Notes under the pieces: model-generated
The model's input: the letters and a program-made list of their open reading frames with translations, nothing else
Databases searched by the model: none
What the model was told of the DNA's origin: nothing
Translations under genes and position numbers: made by a program
Shown here: positions 7,054 through 13,645 of the stretch, one piece after another
Layout: each line of letters begins with the position of its first letter
Numbering within the stretch: position 1 is the first letter of the stretch
Source of the DNA: JAAYZM01 sp964510785
Lineage (GTDB): Bacteria > Actinomycetota > Actinomycetes > Actinomycetales > Cellulomonadaceae
Assembly: GCA_964510785.1 (NCBI GenBank)
Contig: CAZECM010000016.1
Location: 1-52,736 of the forward strand
Length of the DNA stretch: 52,736 bases
Direction: 5' to 3'

Positions 7054-8102
7054 GCGCTCGCCAGCACCGCGGTGAGGGCGGCCACGAAGGAGTCGACGTC
7101 GTCGGCCGTCGTGTCGAACGAGCACATCCAGCGCACCTCACCGCTCGCGGCGTCCCAGTCGTAGAACCGGAAGTGCTCGCGCAACCGGTCCGCGACCCCG
7201 GGGGGCAGCACGGCGAAGACGGCGTTCGCCTGCGTCGCCTGCGTGAGGCGGACACCGGGCAACGGCTCGACGCCGGCCCGCAACCGCGCCGCCATGTCGT
7301 TCGCGTGGCGTGCCGAGCGCCACCACAGGTCGCCCGAGTACAGGGCGAGCAGCTGGGCGGACAGGAAGCGCATCTTGGAGCCGAGCTGCATGTCGAGCTT
7401 GCGCAGGTAGGTCAGCGTCTGGACCTGCTCGGGGTCCGCGACGACGATCGCCTCCGCCCCCAGGAGGCCGTTCTTCGTGCCACCGAGGCCGACCACGTCG
7501 GCGCCCAGGGCGAACGTCGTCTCACCGAGCCCGACGCCGAGGGCCGCCGCAGCGTTCGAGAGCCGCGCGCCGTCGACGTAGAGCTTCATGCCCAGGCCGT
7601 GCGCGTGCTCGGCGAGTGCCCGGATCTCGGCCGGCGAGTAGAGCGTGCCGAGCTCCGTGGACTGCGTGATCGCGACGACGCCGGGCTGGACGTGGTGCTC
7701 GTCGCCGAAGCCCCAGGCCTCGCGGTCCACGAGCTCGGGCGTGAGCTTGCCGTCCTCGCTCGGCACGGGAAGCAGCTTGATGCCCGCGACCCGCTCCGGT
7801 GCACCGCCCTCGTCGACGTGGATGTGGGCCGTCGTCGTGCAGATGACCGCACCCCAGCGGGGCAGCATCGACTGGAGCGCCACCACGTTCGCCCCGGTGC
7901 CGTTGAACACGGGGAACGTGTGGACGCTCCCCCCGAAGTGCGTGCGCATCACGTCCTGGAGCGCGGCCGTGTAGTCGTCGGCGCCGTAGGAGCCCTGATG
8001 GCCGCCGTTGGCGGCGACGAGCGCCTCGAGCACCTCGGGGTGGACCCCCGCGTAGTTGTCCGACGCGAAGCCGCGCGTGCTGGGATCGTGCAGTGTGGTC
8101 AC
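7050..8102 (-). CDS. ltaE: Low-specificity L-threonine aldolase
   Basis: Protein of about 350 residues, a fold-type I PLP enzyme. It shows SDNYAGVHPEVLEAL at the start, the substrate/PLP loop FNGTGANVVAL, YVDGARLSNAAAALG with the PLP-contacting Asp, and the Schiff-base lysine in GLGGTKNG. It cleaves L-threonine or allo-threonine to glycine and acetaldehyde. Two GTG starts are possible. I prefer 8102 because GGGAG lies 10 nt upstream; the GTG at 8120 has no ribosome site. The gene overlaps pgsA by 4 nt. Confidence 0.9.
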   Translation of the reverse strand: MTTLHDPSTRGFASDNYAGVHPEVLEALVAANGGHQGSYGADDYTAALQDVMRTHFGGSVHTFPVFNGTGANVVALQSMLPRWGAVICTTTAHIHVDEGGAPERVAGIKLLPVPSEDGKLTPELVDREAWGFGDEHHVQPGVVAITQSTELGTLYSPAEIRALAEHAHGLGMKLYVDGARLSNAAAALGVGLGETTFALGADVVGLGGTKNGLLGAEAIVVADPEQVQTLTYLRKLDMQLGSKMRFLSAQLLALYSGDLWWRSARHANDMAARLRAGVEPLPGVRLTQATQANAVFAVLPPGVADRLREHFRFYDWDAASGEVRWMCSFDTTADDVDSFVAALTAVLASA

Positions 8103-8163
8103 CCGCACAGTCTCCCGCACGCACCGGCCCCGGAAGGCCAGGCCGTGGGCGCGTGGCGCGCCG

Positions 8164-10059
8164 TCACCCCGTGATGCCCGACGTCGAGGCGACCACGCCC
8201 GAGATCTTCCGGGCGAGCGCCTCGTGGAACATCGAGAGCGGGAACTCGTCGGGCAGCACGGCGTCGGTCATCTCCTTGAGCGGACCCGAGACGGGCAACG
8301 CGTCGGGACCCTTCGCCCACTGCGAGGCCGGATGCGGCGTGACGGTGCCCGAGACGAGCTCGTACGCGGCGAGCCAGTGCGCGATCTTGGGTCGGTCGAT
8401 CGAGCGCCAGTACAGCTCCTCGATCTCGGTCCCGAGCGCCAGGACGGCCTCCGGCAGCCGCGGCCAGTCGACCGTGAGGCGGTTGTCGGTCCAGTGCACG
8501 ACGCCGCGCTGGTGCAACCACGCGAAGAGGAGCTGGCCGCCCAGCCCGTCATAGTTGCGCACCCGCGAACCCGTCACGGCGAACCGGAACACCCGGTCGA
8601 AGAACACCGCGTACTGCACGAGCCGCGCGTGGGCGACGCCCTGCGCCTCGAGCGCCACCGACTCGCGGAACGCGGTCAGGTCGCAGCGCAGCTCTTCGAG
8701 CGCGTAGAGGAAGAACGGCATGCGCTGCTTGATCATGAACGGGTCGAACGGCAGGTCCCCCCGCATGTGCGTGCGGTCGTGGATGATGTCCCACATCACG
8801 AACGTGTGCTCGGCGAGGTGCTGGTCGGCGAGCATGCGCTCGGCGTCCGGCGGGAGCGGCAGCCGTACCGTCGCCGCAGCGGCGCTCACGACCGTGCGGA
8901 ACCGGGCGGCCTCGCGGTCGGCGAAGATCGCGCCCCACGTGAACGTCGGTACCTGGCGCATCGCGACGGTCTCGGGGAAGAGCACGGCGGAGTTGCTGTC
9001 GTAGCCCGCGGTGAAGTCGAGGAAGCGGATCGGCACGAAGAGCTTGTTCGAGTACGCGCCCGCCTCGAGGTCAGCGACGAACTGCGGCCAGATCACCTCG
9101 ACGAGCACGGCCTCGACCTTGCGGTCCGTGCGGCCGTTCTGGGTGTACATCGGGAACACCACGAGGTGGCGCAGGCCGTCCTCACGGGCCAGCTCGGGCC
9201 GGAACGCGACGAGCGAGTCGTAGAAGTCGGGGACGCCGAGCCCCTGCTCGCGCCAGCGCTGCAGGTCCTTGCCGAGCGCGAGGAGGTACTCGTCGTCGTG
9301 GGGGAACCGCGGCGCGAGCGTCGCGACGTGACCGGCGATCTGCTCCACGAGAGCCGCAGCCCTGTCGTGCTCGCCCGTGATCGCGCCGTCGGACCCCTGG
9401 AGCTCCTGCAGCTCACCGACCGCCGCCTTGAGGTCGAGCCACGCCGCCGAGGAGACGAGCTCCGCCCCGCGCTGCGTGTCACCTGCCGCTGCGGGCTCGT
9501 GGCGGGTCGCCCAGACGATGGCGTTGCGGGCGACGACGCGGGCGAGGGGCTCCGCGCTCGCGAGCACGTCGATTCCGAGGACGGCGATCCGACCCGCGCC
9601 GCCCACCGTGCCCTCAGCGAGCGCGGCAGCGACCGGGCCGGGTGCGCCCGGGGGTCCGTCGATGCGCAACCAGGCCGCCGCAGGGGGCGTCACGTCGAGC
9701 GCGGCCCGCACGCTGAGCTGGGGTGTGCCGGCCCACGCGAGGAGATCGGGCCCCACGACGTCCGCCGCCACGATCGGGTGGCGACCCGCGACGGGTCCCG
9801 CTGAGGCGATCCCCGCGTTCGCGAGGAGCGCCGCGGCGCCCTCCCCCACACCCGCACCGTCGAGGAGCACGACGGCTCCCGCGCCCCTGCCGAGCGGTAC
9901 CGATCCAGCCTCCGGGCCGACGACGACGACATCGGCCGCCGCGGGATCCGACACGATCTGGAAGCCGTGCGTCGTGAGCTCCGCCGCGAGTGCCGCGGCG
10001 CCCGGGAGCGCCGGCCCGTGGGGCAGCCCTGCGAGGTGGACGGTTCCGAACAGCGCCAT
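8164..10059 (-). CDS. DUF6421 family protein
   Basis: Large soluble protein of 631 residues with no signal peptide or membrane segment. It resembles the actinobacterial family annotated DUF6421. The first 190 residues are Ala/Gly-rich (MALFGTVHLAGLP; VVVGPEAGSVPLGRGAG) and look like a Rossmann-type nucleotide fold. The rest carries conserved aromatic and His-rich segments (TFVMWDIIHDRTHMRGDLPF, FFLYALEELRCDLTAF). The HDRTH and EELRCD motifs could form a metal site, but that is inference. AAGGAGG sits 5 nt before the ATG. Two tandem palindromes at 10096-10125 cover the likely promoter, so expression is probably controlled. No function is known. Confidence 0.75.
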   Translation of the reverse strand: MALFGTVHLAGLPHGPALPGAAALAAELTTHGFQIVSDPAAADVVVVGPEAGSVPLGRGAGAVVLLDGAGVGEGAAALLANAGIASAGPVAGRHPIVAADVVGPDLLAWAGTPQLSVRAALDVTPPAAAWLRIDGPPGAPGPVAAALAEGTVGGAGRIAVLGIDVLASAEPLARVVARNAIVWATRHEPAAAGDTQRGAELVSSAAWLDLKAAVGELQELQGSDGAITGEHDRAAALVEQIAGHVATLAPRFPHDDEYLLALGKDLQRWREQGLGVPDFYDSLVAFRPELAREDGLRHLVVFPMYTQNGRTDRKVEAVLVEVIWPQFVADLEAGAYSNKLFVPIRFLDFTAGYDSNSAVLFPETVAMRQVPTFTWGAIFADREAARFRTVVSAAAATVRLPLPPDAERMLADQHLAEHTFVMWDIIHDRTHMRGDLPFDPFMIKQRMPFFLYALEELRCDLTAFRESVALEAQGVAHARLVQYAVFFDRVFRFAVTGSRVRNYDGLGGQLLFAWLHQRGVVHWTDNRLTVDWPRLPEAVLALGTEIEELYWRSIDRPKIAHWLAAYELVSGTVTPHPASQWAKGPDALPVSGPLKEMTDAVLPDEFPLSMFHEALARKISGVVASTSGITG

Positions 10060-10095
10060 TGCTGCCTCCTTCGGGGAACGGGGTGGGGCGAGTGT

Positions 10096-10107
10096 TACTG
10101 CACGGTA
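10096..10107. promoter_or_regulatory. Operator-like palindrome 1 upstream of the DUF6421 gene
   Basis: TACTGCACGGTA is an imperfect inverted repeat (TACTG-N2-CAGTA with one mismatch). It lies exactly 18 nt from the second copy and 37 nt before the start codon. Confidence 0.55.
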
Positions 10108-10113
10108 CGGATC

Positions 10114-10125
10114 TACTGCACAGTA
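10114..10125. promoter_or_regulatory. Operator-like palindrome 2 upstream of the DUF6421 gene
   Basis: TACTGCACAGTA has perfect TACTG/CAGTA arms. On the minus strand it contains TACTGT, a possible -10 box, so a bound protein would block the promoter. Confidence 0.55.
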
Positions 10126-10186
10126 CGTTTCCGCCCCGCTCCCCCGCAACGCCCCCACGAGGGAGAAGATCCCGGAGACGACGAAA

Positions 10187-10216
10187 CGGCGGGCGGGGAA
10201 GGATCCCCGCCCGCCG
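10187..10216 (-). terminator. Strong hairpin terminator after hup
   Basis: A 12-bp GC-only stem (10187-10198 with 10205-10216) and a 6-nt loop lie 12 nt after the hup stop. On the minus strand it is followed by only a short T run (GTTTCGTC), so it is a GC-rich stem with a weak T tract. Confidence 0.75.
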
Positions 10217-10228
10217 CTCCGTAGGTCG

Positions 10229-10510
10229 CTACTTGCTGACGGCGTTCTTCAGGACGGAGCCAGCGGAGATCTTGACGCCGAAGCCGGCAGGGATCTCGAT
10301 CGACTCGCCCGTACGGGGGTTGCGGCCCGTGCGCGCGGCGCGCTCGACGCGCTCGACACTGAGCAGACCCGTCAGCTTGACGGCCTCGCCCTCGGCGAGC
10401 GAGGACACGAGGATCTCCTGCAGTGCGGTCACGGCGGCGTCAGCCTGCGTCTTGTTCAGGCCAGCCTTCTCGGCGATCGCGGCCACGACGTCGCTGCGGT
10501 TCAGTGCCAT
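10229..10510 (-). CDS. hup: HU-family nucleoid DNA-binding protein
   Basis: Protein of 93 residues, the standard HU length, with the N-terminal helices (MALNRSDVVAAIAEKAGLNK), the beta-arm motif GRNPRTGESIEIPAG near residues 62-76 and a C-terminal KISAGSVLKNAV. HU bends and wraps DNA as a dimer. It lacks the long Lys/Ala-rich tail of mycobacterial and streptomycete HupB/HupS, so this is the short form. GAAGGAG precedes the ATG by 9 nt. A TATAGT -10 box (10558-10563), a leader hairpin and a strong terminator show that it is transcribed alone. Confidence 0.95.
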   Translation of the reverse strand: MALNRSDVVAAIAEKAGLNKTQADAAVTALQEILVSSLAEGEAVKLTGLLSVERVERAARTGRNPRTGESIEIPAGFGVKISAGSVLKNAVSK

Positions 10511-10531
10511 GGAAAAGCTCCTTCGGATCGT

Positions 10532-10550
10532 GCGGTCGACTTTCGACCGC
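10532..10550 (-). promoter_or_regulatory. Perfect hairpin in the hup leader
   Basis: Eight-base perfect arms (GCGGTCGA/TCGACCGC) are separated by 3 nt. They lie between the -10 box and the ribosome site, at the very start of the predicted mRNA. This could protect the mRNA 5' end or serve as an operator just downstream of +1. Confidence 0.55.
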
Positions 10551-10557
10551 CCACGGA

Positions 10558-10563
10558 ACTATA
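10558..10563 (-). promoter_or_regulatory. -10 box (TATAGT) of hup
   Basis: TATAGT on the minus strand is the closest match to the sigma-A consensus in this part of the window. It puts the mRNA start near 10551, about 41 nt before the hup ATG. Confidence 0.55.
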
Positions 10564-10617
10564 AGGGTCCGAGAGCCGCGTCATTGCACCGATCTGGGCG
10601 CGTGTCGCACCGTGAGA

Positions 10618-11016
10618 TCAAGAAGCCTCGCGGCACGTGCGGCACAGACCGAACAGCTCGAGGGTGTGAGAGATGTCTGAGAAGCCGTGCTCGGCGGCCA
10701 TCGCGTCCGCCCAACGCTCCACGCTCGGGCCGTCGATCTCGACCGCCGTACCGCAGCTCCGGCACACGAGATGGTGGTGGTGCGCCTTGCGCTCGCACAG
10801 CCGGTAGAGCGCCTCGCCGTCGGCCGCGAGCAGCATGTCGACCTCGCCCGCGTCGCTGAGCGCCTGGACCGCGCGGTAGACGGTCGCCAGTCCCACCGTC
10901 GAGCCTTGCGAGCGCAGCAGGTCGTGCAGCTGCTGGGCGCTGCGGAACTCGTCGAGACCGGAGAGCAGGTCGAGGATCTCGACGCGCTGGCGGGTCTGCC
11001 GCTGCCGGACGGTCAC
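10618..11016 (-). CDS. zur: Zinc uptake regulator Zur (FurB)
   Basis: Fur-family repressor of 132 residues. The winged helix (TRQRVEILDLLSGLDEFRSA, GSTVGLATVYRAVQAL) is followed by the dimerisation and metal domain with HHHHLVCRSCG and FGLCRTC, two CxxC pairs for structural zinc. Closely similar motifs occur in M. tuberculosis FurB/Zur (Rv2359). With zinc bound it represses zinc-import genes. GTG 11016 is preceded by GGGGAGG about 9 nt upstream. The open frame extends far beyond this point without homology, so longer versions are artefacts. It is divergent from dps. Confidence 0.9.
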   Translation of the reverse strand: MTVRQRQTRQRVEILDLLSGLDEFRSAQQLHDLLRSQGSTVGLATVYRAVQALSDAGEVDMLLAADGEALYRLCERKAHHHHLVCRSCGTAVEIDGPSVERWADAMAAEHGFSDISHTLELFGLCRTCREAS

Positions 11017-11054
11017 CAGGCACTTCCTCCCCACTCGTCGGGCGTACGCCGCCC

Positions 11055-11060
11055 ATGCTA
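11055..11060 (-). promoter_or_regulatory. Probable -10 box (TAGCAT) of zur
   Basis: TAGCAT on the minus strand lies 38 nt before the zur GTG, giving an inferred leader of about 32 nt that contains the ribosome site. Confidence 0.4.
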
Positions 11061-11067
11061 CGTCGGA

Positions 11068-11082
11068 GCACCCTCCGGGTGC
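11068..11082. promoter_or_regulatory. Perfect 15-bp palindrome between zur and dps
   Basis: GCACCC-TCC-GGGTGC lies in the divergent spacer 76 nt before the dps ATG. It does not look like an A/T-rich Zur box. It could be an operator for dps or zur, or a chance GC-rich palindrome. Confidence 0.35.
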
Positions 11083-11157
11083 GGAACGCCCCCGGGAGTG
11101 CCACGGTGGAACGAGGCCGTGAACTGCGCGGCCACCATCGTGAGAGGACCCGCCACC

Positions 11158-11670
11158 ATGGCCAGCAAGCGGCTGCCGAAGTACACCGTCCCGTCGCTCA
11201 CGCCCACCGAGGGTGCCAAGGTCGCCGAGGTGCTCCAGGGCAGGCTCAACTCCCTCAACGACCTCGCGCTCACGCTCAAGCACGTGCACTGGAACGTCGT
11301 CGGCCCGCACTTCATCGCGGTCCACGAGATGATCGACCCCCAGGTGCTCGCCGTGCGGTCGATGGTCGACGCGATCGCCGAACGCATCGCGACCCTCGGC
11401 GTGGCCCCCGTGGGCACCCCAGGCGCGCTCGTCGCTGCCCGCACGTGGGAGGACTACCCGCTCGGACGGGCCTCGACGACCGATCACCTCGCCGAGCTCG
11501 ACAAGGTCTACGTCGGTGTCATCACGTCCCACCGCGAGGCCGCGGACGCCGTGGCGGACCTCGACGACGTCACGAACGACCTGCTCATCGGCCACCTCCA
11601 CGAGCTCGAGCTCTTCCACTGGTTCATCCGCGCCCACCTGGAGTCGGCCGGTGGCTCCCTCAAGAGCTGA
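11158..11670 (+). CDS. dps: Dps-family DNA-protecting ferritin-like protein
   Basis: Protein of 170 residues. The ferroxidase-site signature KHVHWNVVGPHFIAVHEMID lies near residues 41-60, with a matching H-L-H-E-L-E-x2-H-W segment near the C-terminus. Dps dodecamers bind DNA and oxidise and store ferrous iron, protecting DNA from peroxide. Start ATG 11158 follows AGGA by 9 nt; an upstream extension of the frame has no homology. It is divergent from zur and overlaps the next gene by 20 nt. Confidence 0.92.
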   Translation: MASKRLPKYTVPSLTPTEGAKVAEVLQGRLNSLNDLALTLKHVHWNVVGPHFIAVHEMIDPQVLAVRSMVDAIAERIATLGVAPVGTPGALVAARTWEDYPLGRASTTDHLAELDKVYVGVITSHREAADAVADLDDVTNDLLIGHLHELELFHWFIRAHLESAGGSLKS

Positions 11671-12178
11671 GGGGTCGACGACGGCGGGGGTCCCGCTGGC
11701 TCCGCGCCGCCGCTCGGTCCTCACGCGGGGCATCGCGACGGCCGCGCTCGCCACCTTCGTCCTGGCGGGGGCCACCGGCCTCTTCGGTGAGCGCACCGCC
11801 GTGGTCAGGGCCGTCGACGCCGAAGGCCGCTCGCTCGCCGTGACCTTCGCCCCCGTGGCGCGCGGGGGGCTCGACGTCCCGTGGCGGGTCGAGCTCGAGG
11901 ACCCGCGCGGGCTGCCGGACCAGGTGGTGCTCGCCGTCGACCCGACGTACTTCGAGATCTTCGAGAGCCAGCGCTTCTTCCCCGAACCCGCGCAGGAGGC
12001 GCGCGACGGCGACACCTGGCAACTCACCTTCGACACGACCGGCGCGACGTCGCTCGTGGTCAGCTACGACGCGTACGTCCAGCCGCGGTTCACGGGCGGA
12101 CGACGCGGCGCCGTCGCCGTCGTCGACGAGTCCCGACCACCCCTGGCCGTGCACTTCCGCACCGCCCTCATGCCCTGA
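11651..12178 (+). CDS. Hypothetical exported or membrane-anchored protein
   Basis: Protein of 175 residues with an Arg-rich N-terminus and one hydrophobic segment at about residues 26-44 (GIATAALATFVLAGATGLFG), then a polar Asp/Phe-rich domain predicted to lie outside the cell. It is probably an N-terminal anchor or a signal peptide without a clear cleavage site. The chosen GTG 11651 follows GGAG by 8 nt and overlaps dps by 20 nt. The DUF421 gene begins 11 nt after its stop, suggesting joint transcription. I do not recognise a family; the domain (VTFAPVARGGLDVPWRVEL) may be a beta-sandwich. Confidence 0.6.
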   Translation: MAPSRAEGSTTAGVPLAPRRRSVLTRGIATAALATFVLAGATGLFGERTAVVRAVDAEGRSLAVTFAPVARGGLDVPWRVELEDPRGLPDQVVLAVDPTYFEIFESQRFFPEPAQEARDGDTWQLTFDTTGATSLVVSYDAYVQPRFTGGRRGAVAVVDESRPPLAVHFRTALMP

Positions 12179-12189
12179 GAGGCCCCACC

Positions 12190-12669
12190 ATGGAAGTCGT
12201 CGTCCGCGCCCTCGTCGTGTTCGTCTTCCTGTGGATCGTGACACGGATCGTCGGCCGCGCCACGCTCGGGGAGCTGAGCACCTTCGAGCTCGTCCTGTTC
12301 ATCACGATGGGCGACCTCGTCCAGCAGGCGGTCACGCAGCAGGACTTCACGGTGACGTCGGCCGTGCTCGCGGTGGGAACGTTCACCCTGCTCACGATCG
12401 TCGTGTCGTGGATCAACGCACGGGTGCGCGCGTTGCGGCCGATCACGCACGGCGAGCCCGTCGTCGTCGTCCTCGACGGCCAGCCGCTCGTGGGCACGAT
12501 GCGCACCGAGCGCCTGTCCCTGGACGACCTGCTCGCCGCGGCACGTACCGAGAGCATCGAGAACATCGGCGACATCCGTCTGGCGGTGCTCGAGGCCAAC
12601 GGTCAGCTCAGCTTCTTCACGGGCGACCGTGCGCCGGAGGGCGCGAGCGAGAAACCGGCGGCGGGATGA
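12190..12669 (+). CDS. DUF421 (YetF-like) membrane protein
   Basis: Protein of 159 residues with three hydrophobic segments at the N-terminus (about 3-20, 33-50, 57-77) and a soluble C-terminal DUF421 domain (ITHGEPVVVVLDGQPL, LSLDDLLAAARTESIENIGDIRLAVLEANGQLSFF). This is the YetF/YcaP arrangement; some Bacillus members affect spore germination, but the general role is unknown. It follows a hypothetical anchored protein by 11 nt and overlaps the LigD-like gene by 4 nt (ATGA), so the three probably share a transcript. Confidence 0.85.
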   Translation: MEVVVRALVVFVFLWIVTRIVGRATLGELSTFELVLFITMGDLVQQAVTQQDFTVTSAVLAVGTFTLLTIVVSWINARVRALRPITHGEPVVVVLDGQPLVGTMRTERLSLDDLLAAARTESIENIGDIRLAVLEANGQLSFFTGDRAPEGASEKPAAG

Positions 12670-13565
12670 GCGCTCTCGAGGTGGGACGGGTGACGATGCG
12701 CCACCCGGAGAAGGTCATGTACCCGTCGACCGGGACCACGAAGGGCGAGCTCGTCGCGTACCTCACCGCCGTCGGGCCGGCGCTGCTCGCCCAGCTGCAC
12801 GACCGCCCCGTCACGCGGGTGCGGCTGCCCGACGGTGTGGACGGTGAGCGCTTCTTCGAGAAGAACGTCCCTCGTGGCGCCCCGGACTGGCTGCGCCACC
12901 AACGTCTCCACGCGGCACCCGGCGGGCCGGACGAGGGCAAGGAGGTCGACCTGCCCTTCCTCGACGACCTCGACGGGCTCGTCTGGGCGCTCAACCTCGG
13001 AGCCCTCGAGCTCCACACGCCCCAGTGGCGGGTGGGGCCGCGCGGGGGCGTGCGACGACCGGACCGGTTCGTGGTCGACCTCGACCCGGGACCGCCCGCG
13101 GGTCTCGTAGAGTGTGCCGAGGTCGCGCGGCTCGTCGCCGAGCGGCTCCGCGCCGACGGGCTCGAACCGGTGCCCGTGACGTCGGGCAGCAAGGGGCTGC
13201 AGCTCTACGCACCGCTCGACGGACGCGCGGACGTGATGGCCGTCCACGCCTACGGCCGGGACCTCGCGCGGTCGCTCGCGGCCGAGCACCCTGAGCTGAT
13301 CTTGTCCCAGTCGAGCCGCGAGCAGCGCGCGGGCCGCGTGTTCATCGACTGGTCGCAGAACCATCCCGCGAAGACGACGATCAGCCCCTACTCCTTGCGC
13401 GCGCGCGAAGGACCGAACGTCGCAGCCCCGCGCACGTGGGACGAGCTCGACGACCCCGGACTGAGCCAGCTCGGCTACCCCGAGGTCATGGCCCGACTCG
13501 CCGAGCGCGGCGACCTCTACCCGTGGGACGCCCCCGCCCGGAGCCTCCCTGACAGATTCCGTTAA
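12666..13565 (+). CDS. Stand-alone LigD polymerase domain (NHEJ primase-polymerase)
   Basis: Protein of 299 residues forming only the polymerase domain of LigD: RFFEKNVPRGAPDWL, the metal-binding DLDPGPP, the motif SGSKGLQLYAPL and VFIDWSQNHPAKTTISPY. LigD polymerase domains are archaeo-eukaryotic primase-like enzymes that add ribonucleotides at DNA ends during nonhomologous end joining. No ligase, nuclease or Ku gene is in the window. The residue after SGSKGL is Gln where M. tuberculosis LigD has His, which could reduce activity or mark a subfamily. It overlaps DUF421 by 4 nt. Confidence 0.88.
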   Translation: MSALEVGRVTMRHPEKVMYPSTGTTKGELVAYLTAVGPALLAQLHDRPVTRVRLPDGVDGERFFEKNVPRGAPDWLRHQRLHAAPGGPDEGKEVDLPFLDDLDGLVWALNLGALELHTPQWRVGPRGGVRRPDRFVVDLDPGPPAGLVECAEVARLVAERLRADGLEPVPVTSGSKGLQLYAPLDGRADVMAVHAYGRDLARSLAAEHPELILSQSSREQRAGRVFIDWSQNHPAKTTISPYSLRAREGPNVAAPRTWDELDDPGLSQLGYPEVMARLAERGDLYPWDAPARSLPDRFR

Positions 13566-13575
13566 GACTGCCTCC

Positions 13576-13581
13576 TAGCGT
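13576..13581 (+). promoter_or_regulatory. Probable -10 box (TAGCGT) of the beta-propeller gene
   Basis: TAGCGT lies 64 nt before the chosen start, giving an inferred leader of about 58 nt with GAGGAG at its end. Confidence 0.4.
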
Positions 13582-13645
13582 GCTCGGAAGGTGACTCGTG
13601 CTCCGGCGCCCCACCGGCCCGGACCCAACCTTGAGGAGCATGTTG

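Noticed and set aside
8056..9804. Rightward open frame of 582 codons
   Set aside because: It is antisense to the DUF6421 gene, low-complexity and rich in Arg, Glu and His, as expected from the complement of a biased gene.
10618..12036. A 472-residue version of Zur
   Set aside because: Only the last 132 residues have Fur-family homology; the rest is antisense to dps and the hypothetical gene.
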